Shown piece by piece: positions 35,319 through 44,523 of a stretch of DNA of 49,317 nucleotides. Below the pieces are notes generated by a model. That model worked only from the letters and a program-made list of their open reading frames with translations, did not search any database and was not told the DNA's origin. A program made the translations under genes and the position numbers. Origin of the DNA: Deltaproteobacteria bacterium (GTDB lineage Bacteria; Desulfobacterota; GWC2-55-46; UBA9637; GWC2-42-11); the NCBI GenBank assembly GCA_016223005.1, contig JACRPW010000001.1, positions 1 through 49,317 on the forward strand. The letters run 5' to 3'. Positions within the stretch are counted from its first letter, which is position 1, and every line of letters begins with the position of its first letter.

Positions 35319-36358
35319 TAAAGGTAATGCTCATAGATGATTCTGCACTTATAAGGCATCTCCTCACAGAGATACTTAATGATACAGATGACATCAGGGT
35401 AGTAGGCACTGCCTCTGACCCGATATTTGCAATGAAGAAAATAAATGACCTCAAACCTGATGTTATTACCCTTGATGTAGAGATGCCCCGAATGGACGGG
35501 CTCACCTTCCTTGAACAACTAATGAAGACAAATCCCCTGCCTGTGGTTATGATTAGCGCCTTGACACAGAAAGGCGGTGACACCACTTTAAAGGCGATTG
35601 AACTTGGCGCTGTTGATTATGTAAGCAAACCATCTATTGATGTATCAAACGGTGTTTCAGCACTGGGTGATGAGATTGCAAGTAAAGTCAGGGTTGCTGC
35701 AAAGGCGAATTTAAGAAAAGTCAGGAGTCAGGGGGTGAAAAGCATGCTTTTCACGGTCAGGGGTAAAACTCAAAACTCTGAACTCAAAACCACCACTGAT
35801 AAAATAATTGCAATAGGGGCATCAACAGGCGGGACACAGGCTATAACAGAGGTCCTAGCCAATCTCCCTGAATCTACACCCGGCATTGTTATAGTCCAGC
35901 ACATGCCTCCTGTGTTTACCCGCTCATTTGCTGACAGGTTAAATTCTGTTTCAAGACTGGATGTAAAAGAGGCATGTTCAGGAGACAGGGTGTTGACAGG
36001 GACTGTCTTAATAGCGCCCGGTAATAAACACATGACAGTAAAGCGTAACGGCGCCATGTATTATGTGGATATTCAGGACGGTCCTATGGTAAACTTTGTC
36101 CGACCTTCTGCAGATGTCCTGTTTCGGTCTGTTGCAAGATGTGCAGGTAAAAATGCTATCGGAGTTATTCTTACAGGCATGGGTGAAGATGGTGCAAGGG
36201 GGATGCTGGAGATGAAAGAGGCAGGGGCATGGACAATTGCACAGGACGAGGCAACATCTGTTGTATTCGGCATGCCAAAAAAGGCAATAGAGATTGGCGC
36301 AATAGACAAGGTATTACCTCTGGAAAAGATAGCAGAGGGTATAAATGAAAACATCTAA
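35315..36358 (+). CDS. cheB: Protein-glutamate methylesterase CheB
   Basis: A 347-residue CheB: receiver domain (MLIDDSALIRHLL, ITLDVEMPRMDG), linker, and methylesterase domain with the catalytic Ser in AIGASTGGTQAI, His in VIVQHMPPVFT and Asp in GMGEDGARGM. The linker, about residues 134-157, is coded by repeat DNA: a perfect 20-base palindrome and 7-base tandem units. Its end overlaps the start of the hybrid kinase by 14 bases, so both are translated together. Confidence 0.95.
   Translation: MIKVMLIDDSALIRHLLTEILNDTDDIRVVGTASDPIFAMKKINDLKPDVITLDVEMPRMDGLTFLEQLMKTNPLPVVMISALTQKGGDTTLKAIELGAVDYVSKPSIDVSNGVSALGDEIASKVRVAAKANLRKVRSQGVKSMLFTVRGKTQNSELKTTTDKIIAIGASTGGTQAITEVLANLPESTPGIVIVQHMPPVFTRSFADRLNSVSRLDVKEACSGDRVLTGTVLIAPGNKHMTVKRNGAMYYVDIQDGPMVNFVRPSADVLFRSVARCAGKNAIGVILTGMGEDGARGMLEMKEAGAWTIAQDEATSVVFGMPKKAIEIGAIDKVLPLEKIAEGINENI
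35718..35791. repeat. Palindrome plus 7-nt repeats in the cheB linker
   Basis: AAAGTCA and GGAGTCA come first. GTGAAAAGCATGCTTTTCAC (35735-35754) is a perfect 20-base palindrome. AAAACTC, AAAACTC, TGAACTC and AAAACC (35765-35791) keep a 7-base step. The whole piece stays in frame and sits exactly in the flexible link between the CheB domains. Confidence 0.75.
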
Positions 36359-38816
36359 TAATCCATCAGGTTATTCCATCTCACTCCGCAATATCTTTTT
36401 TAAAGTCCTTGCAGTTATCTTCCTTGCTGAACTATTTATTATGTCTATTCTGCACATATTTTTGCCTGAAAAGGGCATAATTGTAGAAACATTTTTAGAT
36501 GTGACAGCCCTTGCAATTGTAATGATACCTTTCCTTTGGTATCTGGTTATTAAACCTTTTTCTGAAACACTTACAAAGACACATCTTCTCTTTGAATCAT
36601 CTCCTGACTGCATGTGCCATATCTCTTTGGATGGTAAATTTATTAGTATGAACAGGGCAGGCTTAAAATTGAACGGACTTGATAGTCCAGAAGAGGTTAT
36701 TGGAAAAGACTGCACAGCCAGCATAATAGACAACAAGGTTCTGGCAGAAGACGCAGTAAGGACTGCTGCAAAGGGTGAATCTATATCTCTTGAGTATAAG
36801 TCTGTTAATAAAAACGGCGCAGAAATCTGGTGGGATTCCAAATTAACACCAATAAAGGATTCAAATGGCAATATTACCAGCATACTGCGGGTTTCAAGGG
36901 ATATAACAGCCCAGAAATCTTTGGTAAAGACAATAGAGCAGATTACATCTATTATAGAATCAACCTCTGACCTTGTTGGGGTTGCCTCTCCTGACAAAAG
37001 GCTGATTTATATAAACAAGGCAGGAAGAGAGATGCTTGGCATTGGTCTGCACGATGATATTTCAAAAACATACATCCCTGATTATCATCCTGAATGGGCT
37101 TATAATATTGTGTTAAATAAAGGCATTCCATTTGCCATCCAGCATGGCACATGGACAGGTGAAACCGCTATTTTAACCCGCAGCCGCACAGAGATACCCT
37201 TATCCCAGACAATAATAGCACACAAAAGACATGATGGAAGTGTAAAATTCTTTTCTACTATTGCCAGAGATATAAGTAAATCCAAGCAATTAGAATATAA
37301 TCTGATAAAAAGCAGAGAACATCTTGCTCATGCTCAGGCAATTGCCCACATAGGAAGTTGGGAATGGGACATAGAAAAAGGAGGATTATACTGGTCTGAT
37401 GAAACCTACCGCCTCTTTGGTTTAAAACCATATGAGATTACGCCTGCATATGAAGATTTTCTCAACAGGGCGCACCATGAAGACAGGGGATTTGTCAGAA
37501 GGTCAGTTAATGAAGCCGTATATGACAAAAGACCTTACTCTATTGAGCACAGGATTATACTGCCTGATAATTCAGTCCGCTTTATGCATTCAGAGGGCAA
37601 GGTAACCTTTGATGAAGATAACAGGGCAATACTCATGTCAGGGACATCACAGGATATAACAGAGCACAAGAAACTTGAGACACAACTCCGTCATGCACAA
37701 AAGATGGATGCAGTAGGCAAACTGGCTGGAGGCATAGCCCATGAATTCAATAATATACTCACATCAATAATAGGCTACACCTATATCTTGCAGAAAAAAC
37801 TTAATAACGATCCATTGATTACATATACAAGGCAAATCCTTGCCTCATCAGAAAGGGCTGCCAATCTCATAAGGGGTCTCCTTGAATTCAGTAGAAAGGA
37901 CTTAACACCTTCAAAAAGGGCTGTAAATTTAAATGAGATAGTAAAAGAATCTATAGTTTTTATAGAGGGCATGATTGGGGAAGATATTAAGATTGAACAG
38001 GTATTGAGCGATGAGAAAATTAGTGTAATAGCAGACAGAGGTCAGATTGAACAGGTTTTAATGAACCTTGCTGCCAATGCAAGGGATGCCATGCCTGATG
38101 GAGGGGTTTTAATCATAAAGACGAAAATTATAGAGATGGATGATGGTTTTATAAAGGCGCACGGGTTTGGCAAAAACGGGAGATATGCTGTTATCTTATT
38201 TGCAGATACAGGTAAAGGCATGGATGAAAAGACAAGGGAGCATATCTTTGAGCCGTTCTTTACAACCAAGGATGTAGGAAAAGGCACAGGACTAGGACTT
38301 GCAATTGTGTATGGGATGATTGAAGAACACAGCGGCTATATAAATGTATATAGTGAACAGGGCAAAGGGACAGAGTTTACAATATACCTTCCTTTTACTG
38401 AAGAAAAGGTTACTATTGAAACACGACATGAAGTTACCCTGTTAGGCGGGAAAGAAACTATACTTGTTGTAGATGATGACTGCGAAACAATAACTGCTGT
38501 AAAAACCTTTCTTGAAGAATTTGGCTATAAGGTCATAGAGGCAGATAGCGGGGAATCTGCCATAAGGCTCTTTGAAGAAAATAAGGAAGGCATAGGTCTT
38601 GTTATCCTTGATGTAATAATGCCGGATAAGAACGGCAAAGAGGTATATGATGAAATGAAAAAAATCAGACCTGATATTAAAACTATATTTGTCAGCGGTT
38701 ATGGCGCTGATATGCTCTTTGAGAGAAAAATCCTTGAACATGACATGGATTTTATCTGCAAGCCATTCATACTCAGCCAGTTTTTGACTAAGGTCAGAGA
38801 GGTGCTGGACAGGTAA
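36345..38816 (+). CDS. PAS-containing hybrid sensor histidine kinase
   Basis: An 823-residue kinase. Two membrane helices at about 16-37 and 44-66 with a short loop come first. Three PAS/PAC units (about 70-190, 195-310 and 320-440) follow. The HisKA domain has His466 in [17 protein letters not shown], and the ATPase has [23 protein letters not shown] and [14 protein letters not shown]-terminal receiver has Asp756 in [12 protein letters not shown]. It is the last gene of the chemosensory run. It may phosphorylate the NtrC-type regulator, but its partner cannot be proven here. Confidence 0.92.
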   Translation: MKTSNNPSGYSISLRNIFFKVLAVIFLAELFIMSILHIFLPEKGIIVETFLDVTALAIVMIPFLWYLVIKPFSETLTKTHLLFESSPDCMCHISLDGKFISMNRAGLKLNGLDSPEEVIGKDCTASIIDNKVLAEDAVRTAAKGESISLEYKSVNKNGAEIWWDSKLTPIKDSNGNITSILRVSRDITAQKSLVKTIEQITSIIESTSDLVGVASPDKRLIYINKAGREMLGIGLHDDISKTYIPDYHPEWAYNIVLNKGIPFAIQHGTWTGETAILTRSRTEIPLSQTIIAHKRHDGSVKFFSTIARDISKSKQLEYNLIKSREHLAHAQAIAHIGSWEWDIEKGGLYWSDETYRLFGLKPYEITPAYEDFLNRAHHEDRGFVRRSVNEAVYDKRPYSIEHRIILPDNSVRFMHSEGKVTFDEDNRAILMSGTSQDITEHKKLETQLRHAQKMDAVGKLAGGIAHEFNNILTSIIGYTYILQKKLNNDPLITYTRQILASSERAANLIRGLLEFSRKDLTPSKRAVNLNEIVKESIVFIEGMIGEDIKIEQVLSDEKISVIADRGQIEQVLMNLAANARDAMPDGGVLIIKTKIIEMDDGFIKAHGFGKNGRYAVILFADTGKGMDEKTREHIFEPFFTTKDVGKGTGLGLAIVYGMIEEHSGYINVYSEQGKGTEFTIYLPFTEEKVTIETRHEVTLLGGKETILVVDDDCETITAVKTFLEEFGYKVIEADSGESAIRLFEENKEGIGLVILDVIMPDKNGKEVYDEMKKIRPDIKTIFVSGYGADMLFERKILEHDMDFICKPFILSQFLTKVREVLDR

Positions 38817-38863
38817 ATATTCCCCCCTTGCAATCCCATCTCTTTTTAGGTTATAGATAGTTC

Positions 38864-39526
38864 ATGGAGTATTATCCAATATTTCTTGACATAAAAGACA
38901 AACCCTGTGTTGTTATCGGCGGCGGCAAGGTCGCAGAGAGAAAGGTGTTGTCCCTTCTTGATGCAGGCGCGAAGGTTTGTGTAATAAGCCCTGATGTTAC
39001 ACCCGCCATAAAAAGACTTGCCTGTCAAAAAAAAATAAAGATTATCTCTCGGGCATACAAACAAGGAGATGTAAAAGGCCTCTTTCTTGTTTACAGTGCA
39101 ACAGATAATAGGACAGTAAGCCTGATGGTCTTTAAAGAGGCTCAAAAAAATGGCATACTGCTCAATGTGGTTGATGTGCCTGAATTGTGCAATTTCATAG
39201 TGCCGTCAGTGGTTGAAAGGGGCGCTCTCTTGATTGCCATATCAACTTCTGGGAAATCGCCTGCTATGGCAAAAAAAATCAGGGAAAGATTGGAAAAGGA
39301 ATTCGGCACGGAATATGGCGTGTTCCTTGATATTATGGGCAAGATAAGGGAGAAGGTGTTGACCGGTAGTAAGGAGCCTGATAAAAATAAAAAGATATTT
39401 GAAGAACTTGTGAACTCTGCGCTTCTTGATTTAATAAGGCAGAAGAACAAAAAGGAGATTGACAGCCTTTTAAAGAGATTGCTTGGCAGTTCATTTACAC
39501 TGTCAAAGATGAAGGTGAAACTTTGA
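38864..39526 (+). CDS. Precorrin-2 dehydrogenase/sirohydrochlorin ferrochelatase (CysG N-terminal type)
   Basis: A 220-residue Met8/CysG(N)-type protein that oxidises precorrin-2 with NAD and may insert iron, yielding siroheme. PIFLDIKDKPCVVIGGG is followed by the NAD site GGGKVAERKVLSLLDAGA, then NVVDVPELCNFIVPS and ISTSGKSPAMAKKI. It opens the tetrapyrrole cluster with hemX, hemA and hemC. Its TGA stop overlaps the TTG start of hemX. Confidence 0.9.
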   Translation: MEYYPIFLDIKDKPCVVIGGGKVAERKVLSLLDAGAKVCVISPDVTPAIKRLACQKKIKIISRAYKQGDVKGLFLVYSATDNRTVSLMVFKEAQKNGILLNVVDVPELCNFIVPSVVERGALLIAISTSGKSPAMAKKIRERLEKEFGTEYGVFLDIMGKIREKVLTGSKEPDKNKKIFEELVNSALLDLIRQKNKKEIDSLLKRLLGSSFTLSKMKVKL

Positions 39527-40341
39527 ACTTTCTATTATTCCACATAACAGTTTTTTTATATCTGGCGGCTTCATGCGTGTATACTGCATTTCTATTTTCT
39601 CACAATGAGAAGATAGTTAAGGCAGGCAGTAGAATCCTTTTCTTCTCTTTCCTGCTTCATACAATCACAATTATAACCAGAGGCATTGAGGCAGGGAGAC
39701 TTCCTGTTACAAACCTGCATGAATCCCTGTCTATTCTTGCATGGATGCTCGTGGGGATTTATCTAATTGTGGACAGACAATACAGCATTGCATCACTTGG
39801 ATCTTTTGCTGCACCCCTGGCGCTTTTACTTTTGATAACCGCATCCCTTCTGCCAAAGGAGATTGTTCCGCTTGTTCCCCAACTTGAGAGTTACTGGCTC
39901 TATATCCATGTGCCCCTTGCAATGCTTGGCAATGCCTTTTTTGCCCTGACATTTTTATTAAGCATAATGTATATGATACAGGAGCATTATCTTAAATCAA
40001 GAAAACTCGGCGGGCTTTATTTTCTCTTGCCGTCTCTTGATGTGCTTGATGAACTGGGTTACAGGTGTCTTACTTATGGCTTTCCGCTTCTGACCGCAGG
40101 GATAATAACAGGCGCTATATGGGCTGAATATGTTTGGGGTAGTTATTGGTCATGGCAGCCAAGACAAATATGGTCTTTAATTACATGGTTTTTGTATGCA
40201 GCGCTTCTGCACGGAAGGCTTACAGTAGGCTGGCGGGGAAGAAAGGCAGCGATGTATGCAATTGCAGGGTTTGGTATTTTGCTTGGTTCATTTTTAATAA
40301 TAAATCTTTTATCACTCGGCGGGCATGGGTTTTTGAGGTAA
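39523..40341 (+). CDS. HemX/CcsA-like membrane protein
   Basis: A 272-residue integral membrane protein with about eight helices, of the cytochrome c assembly (CcsA/HemX) family. Conserved His residues stand in LHESLSILAW, YIHVPLAML and LHGRL. The WWD-like motif is WGSYWSWQPRQIWSLITW, where true heme-handling CcsA proteins have WDPKE. That divergence, and its position before hemA, point to the HemX role of controlling glutamyl-tRNA reductase. It starts with TTG overlapping the previous stop (TTGA). Confidence 0.85.
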   Translation: MNFLLFHITVFLYLAASCVYTAFLFSHNEKIVKAGSRILFFSFLLHTITIITRGIEAGRLPVTNLHESLSILAWMLVGIYLIVDRQYSIASLGSFAAPLALLLLITASLLPKEIVPLVPQLESYWLYIHVPLAMLGNAFFALTFLLSIMYMIQEHYLKSRKLGGLYFLLPSLDVLDELGYRCLTYGFPLLTAGIITGAIWAEYVWGSYWSWQPRQIWSLITWFLYAALLHGRLTVGWRGRKAAMYAIAGFGILLGSFLIINLLSLGGHGFLR

Positions 40342-40350
40342 TAGATATCT

Positions 40351-41652
40351 ATGAACATCATCATCGTTGGCTTAAGCCACAAAACAGCGCCTGTGGAAAT
40401 CAGGGAAAAACTTTCATTCCCTGCGGAAACAATTGCCGTGTCTCTGAATAAGTTATGCAGTAATTCCAGCATAAACGAAGGGGTCATAGTATCTACATGC
40501 AACAGGGTAGAGATATTTGCAATAACACCTGATGTTGAAAAGGGTCTATGGCAGGTAAAGAGGTTTTTGTCAGAATACCACAATGTCCAGATAGATGCAT
40601 TGGAGGAGCATCTTTACACATATACAGGAGATGGCGCTGTCCAACATCTTTTTAAGGTAGCAGCAGGACTGGACTCAATGGTTATTGGTGAACCCCAGAT
40701 ATTCGGACAGATTAAGGATGCATACGGTTACGCAGTCCAGTATAAGACAGCAGGGATAATCATAAACAAACTCTTTCACAAGGCATTCTCCGTTGCAAAG
40801 AGGATAAGGACAGAGACAAATATCGGTTCAAGCGCTGTGTCTATAAGTTACGCTGCAGTTGAACTTGCGAGGAAGATTTTCGGCAAAATGGAAGGCAAGG
40901 CAGCAATGTTAATCGGTGCAGGAGAGATGGCGGAACTCGCAGCAAGACATCTTTTAAATAACGGGGTCAATGAAATACTGATAGCCAACAGGAGTTATGA
41001 GAGGGCAGTGGAGATGGCAAGAACATTTAAAGGCACTCCTATAATGTTCAGGGAATTCGGACACTATCTGAAAAGGGTTGATGTAGTTATCGTTTCTACA
41101 GCAGCCCCGCGGTATATAATAATGCCCATTCAGATAGAAGATGTAATAAAGGAACGGAAGAACAAGCCTATGTTCTTTATTGACATATCTGTTCCAAGAA
41201 ACATTGACCCGCTTATAAACAATATAGACAATGTCTATTTGTATAATATAGATGACCTTCAGGGTGTGATAGAGGCAAATCTGAAAGAGCGTCAGAAAGA
41301 GGCAAGGCTGGCAGAAAATATAACTCATGATGAAGTAGCAAAATTTTGCAGGTGGATAAAATCACTTAATGTTGTGCCAACGATAATATCCCTCCGTAAA
41401 AAGTTTGATGAGATAAAAAAGGGTGAACTTAACGAGGCATTATCATCATTGAAAGACCTTTCAGATGAGCAGAAAAAGACAATTGAAAAGATGGCTGATG
41501 CGATTATTAAAAAGGTCATGCACGACCCTGTAACACATTTGAAAAAAGAATCTCATAATATTGAAGGAGATTTTTACATAGAGGCAGCAAGGAAGTTGTT
41601 TGATTTGGATAAAGAAGGGGAAGATGTTTCAAGAAAGGTTGAAGAAAGTTAA
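40351..41652 (+). CDS. hemA: Glutamyl-tRNA reductase
   Basis: The first enzyme of the C5 route to 5-aminolevulinate, 433 residues. GLSHKTAPVEIREKL opens the catalytic domain, and the nucleophile Cys50 is in VSTCNRVEIF. GEPQIFGQIKDAY, the NADPH site MLIGAGEMAELAARHL and the C-terminal dimerisation helices are present. It lies after hemX. hemC, normally next, is displaced by a restriction-modification pair. Confidence 0.95.
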   Translation: MNIIIVGLSHKTAPVEIREKLSFPAETIAVSLNKLCSNSSINEGVIVSTCNRVEIFAITPDVEKGLWQVKRFLSEYHNVQIDALEEHLYTYTGDGAVQHLFKVAAGLDSMVIGEPQIFGQIKDAYGYAVQYKTAGIIINKLFHKAFSVAKRIRTETNIGSSAVSISYAAVELARKIFGKMEGKAAMLIGAGEMAELAARHLLNNGVNEILIANRSYERAVEMARTFKGTPIMFREFGHYLKRVDVVIVSTAAPRYIIMPIQIEDVIKERKNKPMFFIDISVPRNIDPLINNIDNVYLYNIDDLQGVIEANLKERQKEARLAENITHDEVAKFCRWIKSLNVVPTIISLRKKFDEIKKGELNEALSSLKDLSDEQKKTIEKMADAIIKKVMHDPVTHLKKESHNIEGDFYIEAARKLFDLDKEGEDVSRKVEES

Positions 41653-42690
41653 TTGGATGTTAAGTTTATGTCAATAGAACCTTTACCAAGACTTGATGTT
41701 GCCCCCGTAATTAGAGAAAAAATATTGCCGTATTGCAGGCTAAAATATGGCGAGATTTGGGAGGATAAAGTAAGTGGGCATAGAGTTGGTATTCTAGATG
41801 CCGCTAAAATTGAGGATATACAAGAATTATTTGAGAAACAAAAAGCCACACTTGCTGTTAGCGACCCTCCGTATAATGTTATTGTAGGAAATGAAAATAC
41901 CGATAATCTTTTTAAGTGGACGTTAGAGCAGTATATGGAATTTTCAAAAAAGTGGGTTGAAAATACGATTTCAATTCTAGATAAAGATGCAAACTTCTAT
42001 ATCTGGCTAGGCGCAGACCAAAAAGAGCATTTTCAGCCTTTGCCTGATTTTATGATTATGATGAGAGGCTTCAAAGATATTCGTTCAAGAAGCTTCATCA
42101 CCATGCGCAATCAAAGGGGATATGGCACGCAGAAAAACTGGATGGCGGTAAGACAGGAACTGCTTTATTATACAAAGGGAGAAGCATGTTTCAATGTTGA
42201 CGCTGAATATACGGACATTCCGAAGATTTTAAGAGGTTACTACAAAGAGGTAAATGGTAAAAAAACAGAAAACTTTGAGAGAAGCAAGTCGGAAAACATT
42301 CGCGCGGGGAATGTGTGGGTTGATATTCAGCAAGTATTTTACAGAATGGAAGAAAATGTCCCCGGTTGTTATGCGCAAAAACCTTTGAAGTCGATTGAAA
42401 GAATTGTTAGGGCGGGCAGCCAGCAAAGGGATTTGATTGCAGATTTTTTCAGCCATGCAGGAACCACTTTGATAGCAGGGGAAATCCATAAAAGAAGGGT
42501 TTACACAATGGACATTGACCCGATTTTTGCTGAAGTTACGATTAGAAGATTGGAACATTTGAGGAAAACAGGCAAGACCGGTTGGCAATTTAAAAATCCT
42601 TTCCCTGAACTAGGTGAGTTGCAATTAGAACAAGAAGAACCTATAGAAAATAATAAAAAAATGAAGCCTCTAACACTTTTTGGCTTTTAA
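41653..42690 (+). CDS. DNA methyltransferase (beta class, amino-methylating) of a type II R-M pair
   Basis: A 345-residue site-specific DNA methyltransferase. The catalytic motif IV, DPPY (71-74), comes before the SAM motif region (DLIADFFSHAGTTLIAGE, about 255-272), the motif order of the beta class of N6-adenine or N4-cytosine enzymes. YTMDIDPIFAEVTIRRLEHL closes the fold. The frame begins with TTG right after the hemA stop; an ATG at 41668 is an alternative start. The endonuclease gene follows ten bases later. The target sequence cannot be read from this. Confidence 0.88.
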   Translation: MDVKFMSIEPLPRLDVAPVIREKILPYCRLKYGEIWEDKVSGHRVGILDAAKIEDIQELFEKQKATLAVSDPPYNVIVGNENTDNLFKWTLEQYMEFSKKWVENTISILDKDANFYIWLGADQKEHFQPLPDFMIMMRGFKDIRSRSFITMRNQRGYGTQKNWMAVRQELLYYTKGEACFNVDAEYTDIPKILRGYYKEVNGKKTENFERSKSENIRAGNVWVDIQQVFYRMEENVPGCYAQKPLKSIERIVRAGSQQRDLIADFFSHAGTTLIAGEIHKRRVYTMDIDPIFAEVTIRRLEHLRKTGKTGWQFKNPFPELGELQLEQEEPIENNKKMKPLTLFGF

Positions 42691-42700
42691 GAGATACTTT

Positions 42701-43447
42701 ATGGAAGAACTAACCAAACAACTACAAAAATTAATTGACAGACTTGAACATGCCAAAAATTTCAGAGAAGAAATTTTAACATTAAGGTCAATATTTCCAT
42801 TTAGCGAATATGAATATATCATTTCAACTTTACTCTGGAAAAGAAGGCTGACTTTTGATGAATATTTAGAACTGAGAATTTCTTACATTGATCGCAACCT
42901 ATATCTATACATTTTTGAAATTTCCGCACCAAGAGGTTTCGGCGACACTTGGGCATTTGGACACTTAAGAGAATTGGTTCCGGATTTTCAAAGACCCTCC
43001 AAAAAAATAGACCCTGATTATTCCGGGGAATACGACTTTTATCTTGAATGGGCAGATGGCAAAAAGAAAACTCACGGAATCAAGATAGAGGTAAAAGCAT
43101 CAAGGGCTGTTGATTTTGAGAGAGCCGACCAACCTTTGTATATTAAAGCCCTCACGCATGATTCAAAGCGACCATTTGATATGAATTTCCAACAAATCAA
43201 GCCAAAATGCTGCGATGTGTTTATATGGATTGCTGTATGGCGGGATAAAATAAGATATTGGGTTTTATCCTCAAAGGAAGTTGAAAGCAGCAAGTATTAT
43301 TCAAAGGGACAACACCGGGGAAATGTAGATGAAGGACAATTGCACCTAAACCATGACAACATTAAGGAATTTAATAAATACCTTATTGAATCAACGCATA
43401 TTAAAAAAGCTGTTATTGAGGCTTACAAAAGGCAACATAAGATTTAA
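42701..43447 (+). CDS. Probable type II restriction endonuclease
   Basis: A 248-residue protein with a PD-(D/E)xK core: Asp112 in GEYDFYLEW and Glu130-Val-Lys132 in IKIEVKASRAVD. DVFIWIAVWRDKIRYWVLSS supplies the next strands. It directly follows the methyltransferase, as expected of a restriction partner. I do not recognise a named isoschizomer family. The gene is AT-rich with more Asn/Lys codons than the heme genes on either side, which suggests arrival by transfer. The ATG at 42701 is preferred over a TTG at 42680. Confidence 0.75.
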   Translation: MEELTKQLQKLIDRLEHAKNFREEILTLRSIFPFSEYEYIISTLLWKRRLTFDEYLELRISYIDRNLYLYIFEISAPRGFGDTWAFGHLRELVPDFQRPSKKIDPDYSGEYDFYLEWADGKKKTHGIKIEVKASRAVDFERADQPLYIKALTHDSKRPFDMNFQQIKPKCCDVFIWIAVWRDKIRYWVLSSKEVESSKYYSKGQHRGNVDEGQLHLNHDNIKEFNKYLIESTHIKKAVIEAYKRQHKI

Positions 43448-43493
43448 ACCACGATTGTTATGGGAAAATAATAACATATGAAAGAGGTATCTC

Positions 43494-44438
43494 TTGAAGA
43501 AAGTCATTAAAATCGGCACACGCGGCAGCGCATTGGCGCTCTGGCAGGCGAATTTCGTCAAATCAGAACTTGAAAAAAGATACCCTGACTGCACGGTTGA
43601 ACTTGTGAAAATCAAGACCACAGGGGATAAAATATTAGATGTGCCTTTGGCAAAGGTCGGTGGCAAAGGGCTTTTTGTTAAGGAGATTGAAGAGGCGCTG
43701 TTAGAAAAAAAAGTTGATTTGGCAGTTCATTCAATGAAAGATGTGCCGACTGATTTTCCAAAAGGCCTTCATCTTTCTGCAATTTTAGAAAGGGAAGACC
43801 AAAGGGATGCGTTGATAATAAAGGGGCAAGGGGCAAGGGGCAAGGGGCAAGGGTTTAAAGACCTGCCGCAGGGTGCAACTATTGGCACAAGCAGTTTGAG
43901 ACGCTCGTCTCAACTGCTAAATATAAGACCTGATTTAAAGATTGTTCGGTTGCGCGGCAATCTTGACACAAGGATTAGAAAAATGGATGAAGGGCAGTTT
44001 GACGCCATAATCCTCGCTGCTGCCGGTGTTAAAAGGCTTGGCTTAAAAAATAGGATTACAGAACTCCTCTCCCCTGATATTAGTTTACCTGCAATTGGAC
44101 AGGGCGCTGTTGGCATTGAAACAAGGATTGATGATGAAGACACAAATAAGATGGCTGCATTTTTAAACCACAATGAAACATCTATTTGCGTTCGCGCTGA
44201 AAGGGTGTTTTTAAAGAAACTAGAGGGCGGATGTCAGGTGCCGATTGCCGGATATGGTGTTATTGAAAATAAAAACCTAAGCCTTACAGGGCTTGTAGCA
44301 TCTGTAGACGGCAAAAATATTATAAAGGATTTTATTATCGGCAGTGTTAAAGATGCAGAATCCCTTGGCATAAAACTTGCCGAAACCCTTCTGAATAAAG
44401 GCGCATGGGAGATTTTAAAAGAGGTATATGGGGGGTAG
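43494..44438 (+). CDS. hemC: Porphobilinogen deaminase (hydroxymethylbilane synthase)
   Basis: A 314-residue enzyme joining four porphobilinogens into hydroxymethylbilane. IGTRGSALALWQ, SMKDVPTDFP, IGTSSLRRSSQL and the cofactor-binding Cys in LEGGCQVPIAG are present. The start is TTG at 43494 with AGAGG seven bases before it. A run of four perfect GGGGCAA units and a partial one lies within the coding sequence and gives the insert KGQGARGKGQGF between REDQRDAL and LPQGATIG, about six residues longer than in E. coli HemC. Confidence 0.95.
   Translation: MKKVIKIGTRGSALALWQANFVKSELEKRYPDCTVELVKIKTTGDKILDVPLAKVGGKGLFVKEIEEALLEKKVDLAVHSMKDVPTDFPKGLHLSAILEREDQRDALIIKGQGARGKGQGFKDLPQGATIGTSSLRRSSQLLNIRPDLKIVRLRGNLDTRIRKMDEGQFDAIILAAAGVKRLGLKNRITELLSPDISLPAIGQGAVGIETRIDDEDTNKMAAFLNHNETSICVRAERVFLKKLEGGCQVPIAGYGVIENKNLSLTGLVASVDGKNIIKDFIIGSVKDAESLGIKLAETLLNKGAWEILKEVYGG
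43823..43853. repeat. Perfect GGGGCAA tandem repeat inside hemC
   Basis: Four perfect copies of GGGGCAA followed by GGG. Because seven is not a multiple of three, gaining or losing one unit would shift the hemC frame; three units together keep it. It is the least degenerate of the heptamer arrays here and so perhaps the youngest. Confidence 0.9.
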
Positions 44439-44474
44439 CAACTGCAATTTCTCTTTTTGGTTGTCAGAAATAAA

Positions 44475-44498
44475 AAATAGGGGAAGTGTCCCTTATTT
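44475..44498. repeat. Hairpin between hemC and selD
   Basis: AAATAGGGGA (44475-44484) pairs with TCCCTTATTT (44489-44498) around AGTG; nine Watson-Crick pairs and one G-U. It could end or attenuate the hemC transcript, but it lacks a run of T after the stem. Its GGGACAC/GTGTCCC core looks like the dispersed palindromes that accompany RAYT-type transposases. Confidence 0.6.
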
Positions 44499-44523
44499 CC
44501 TATTTGTCTCAAGGGGTAGTTAA

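Noticed and set aside
27625-38816. Flagellar chemotaxis operon
   Set aside because: No flagellar or motor switch genes are present, and the MCP/STAS content and sigma-54 regulator point to another output; the output is left open.
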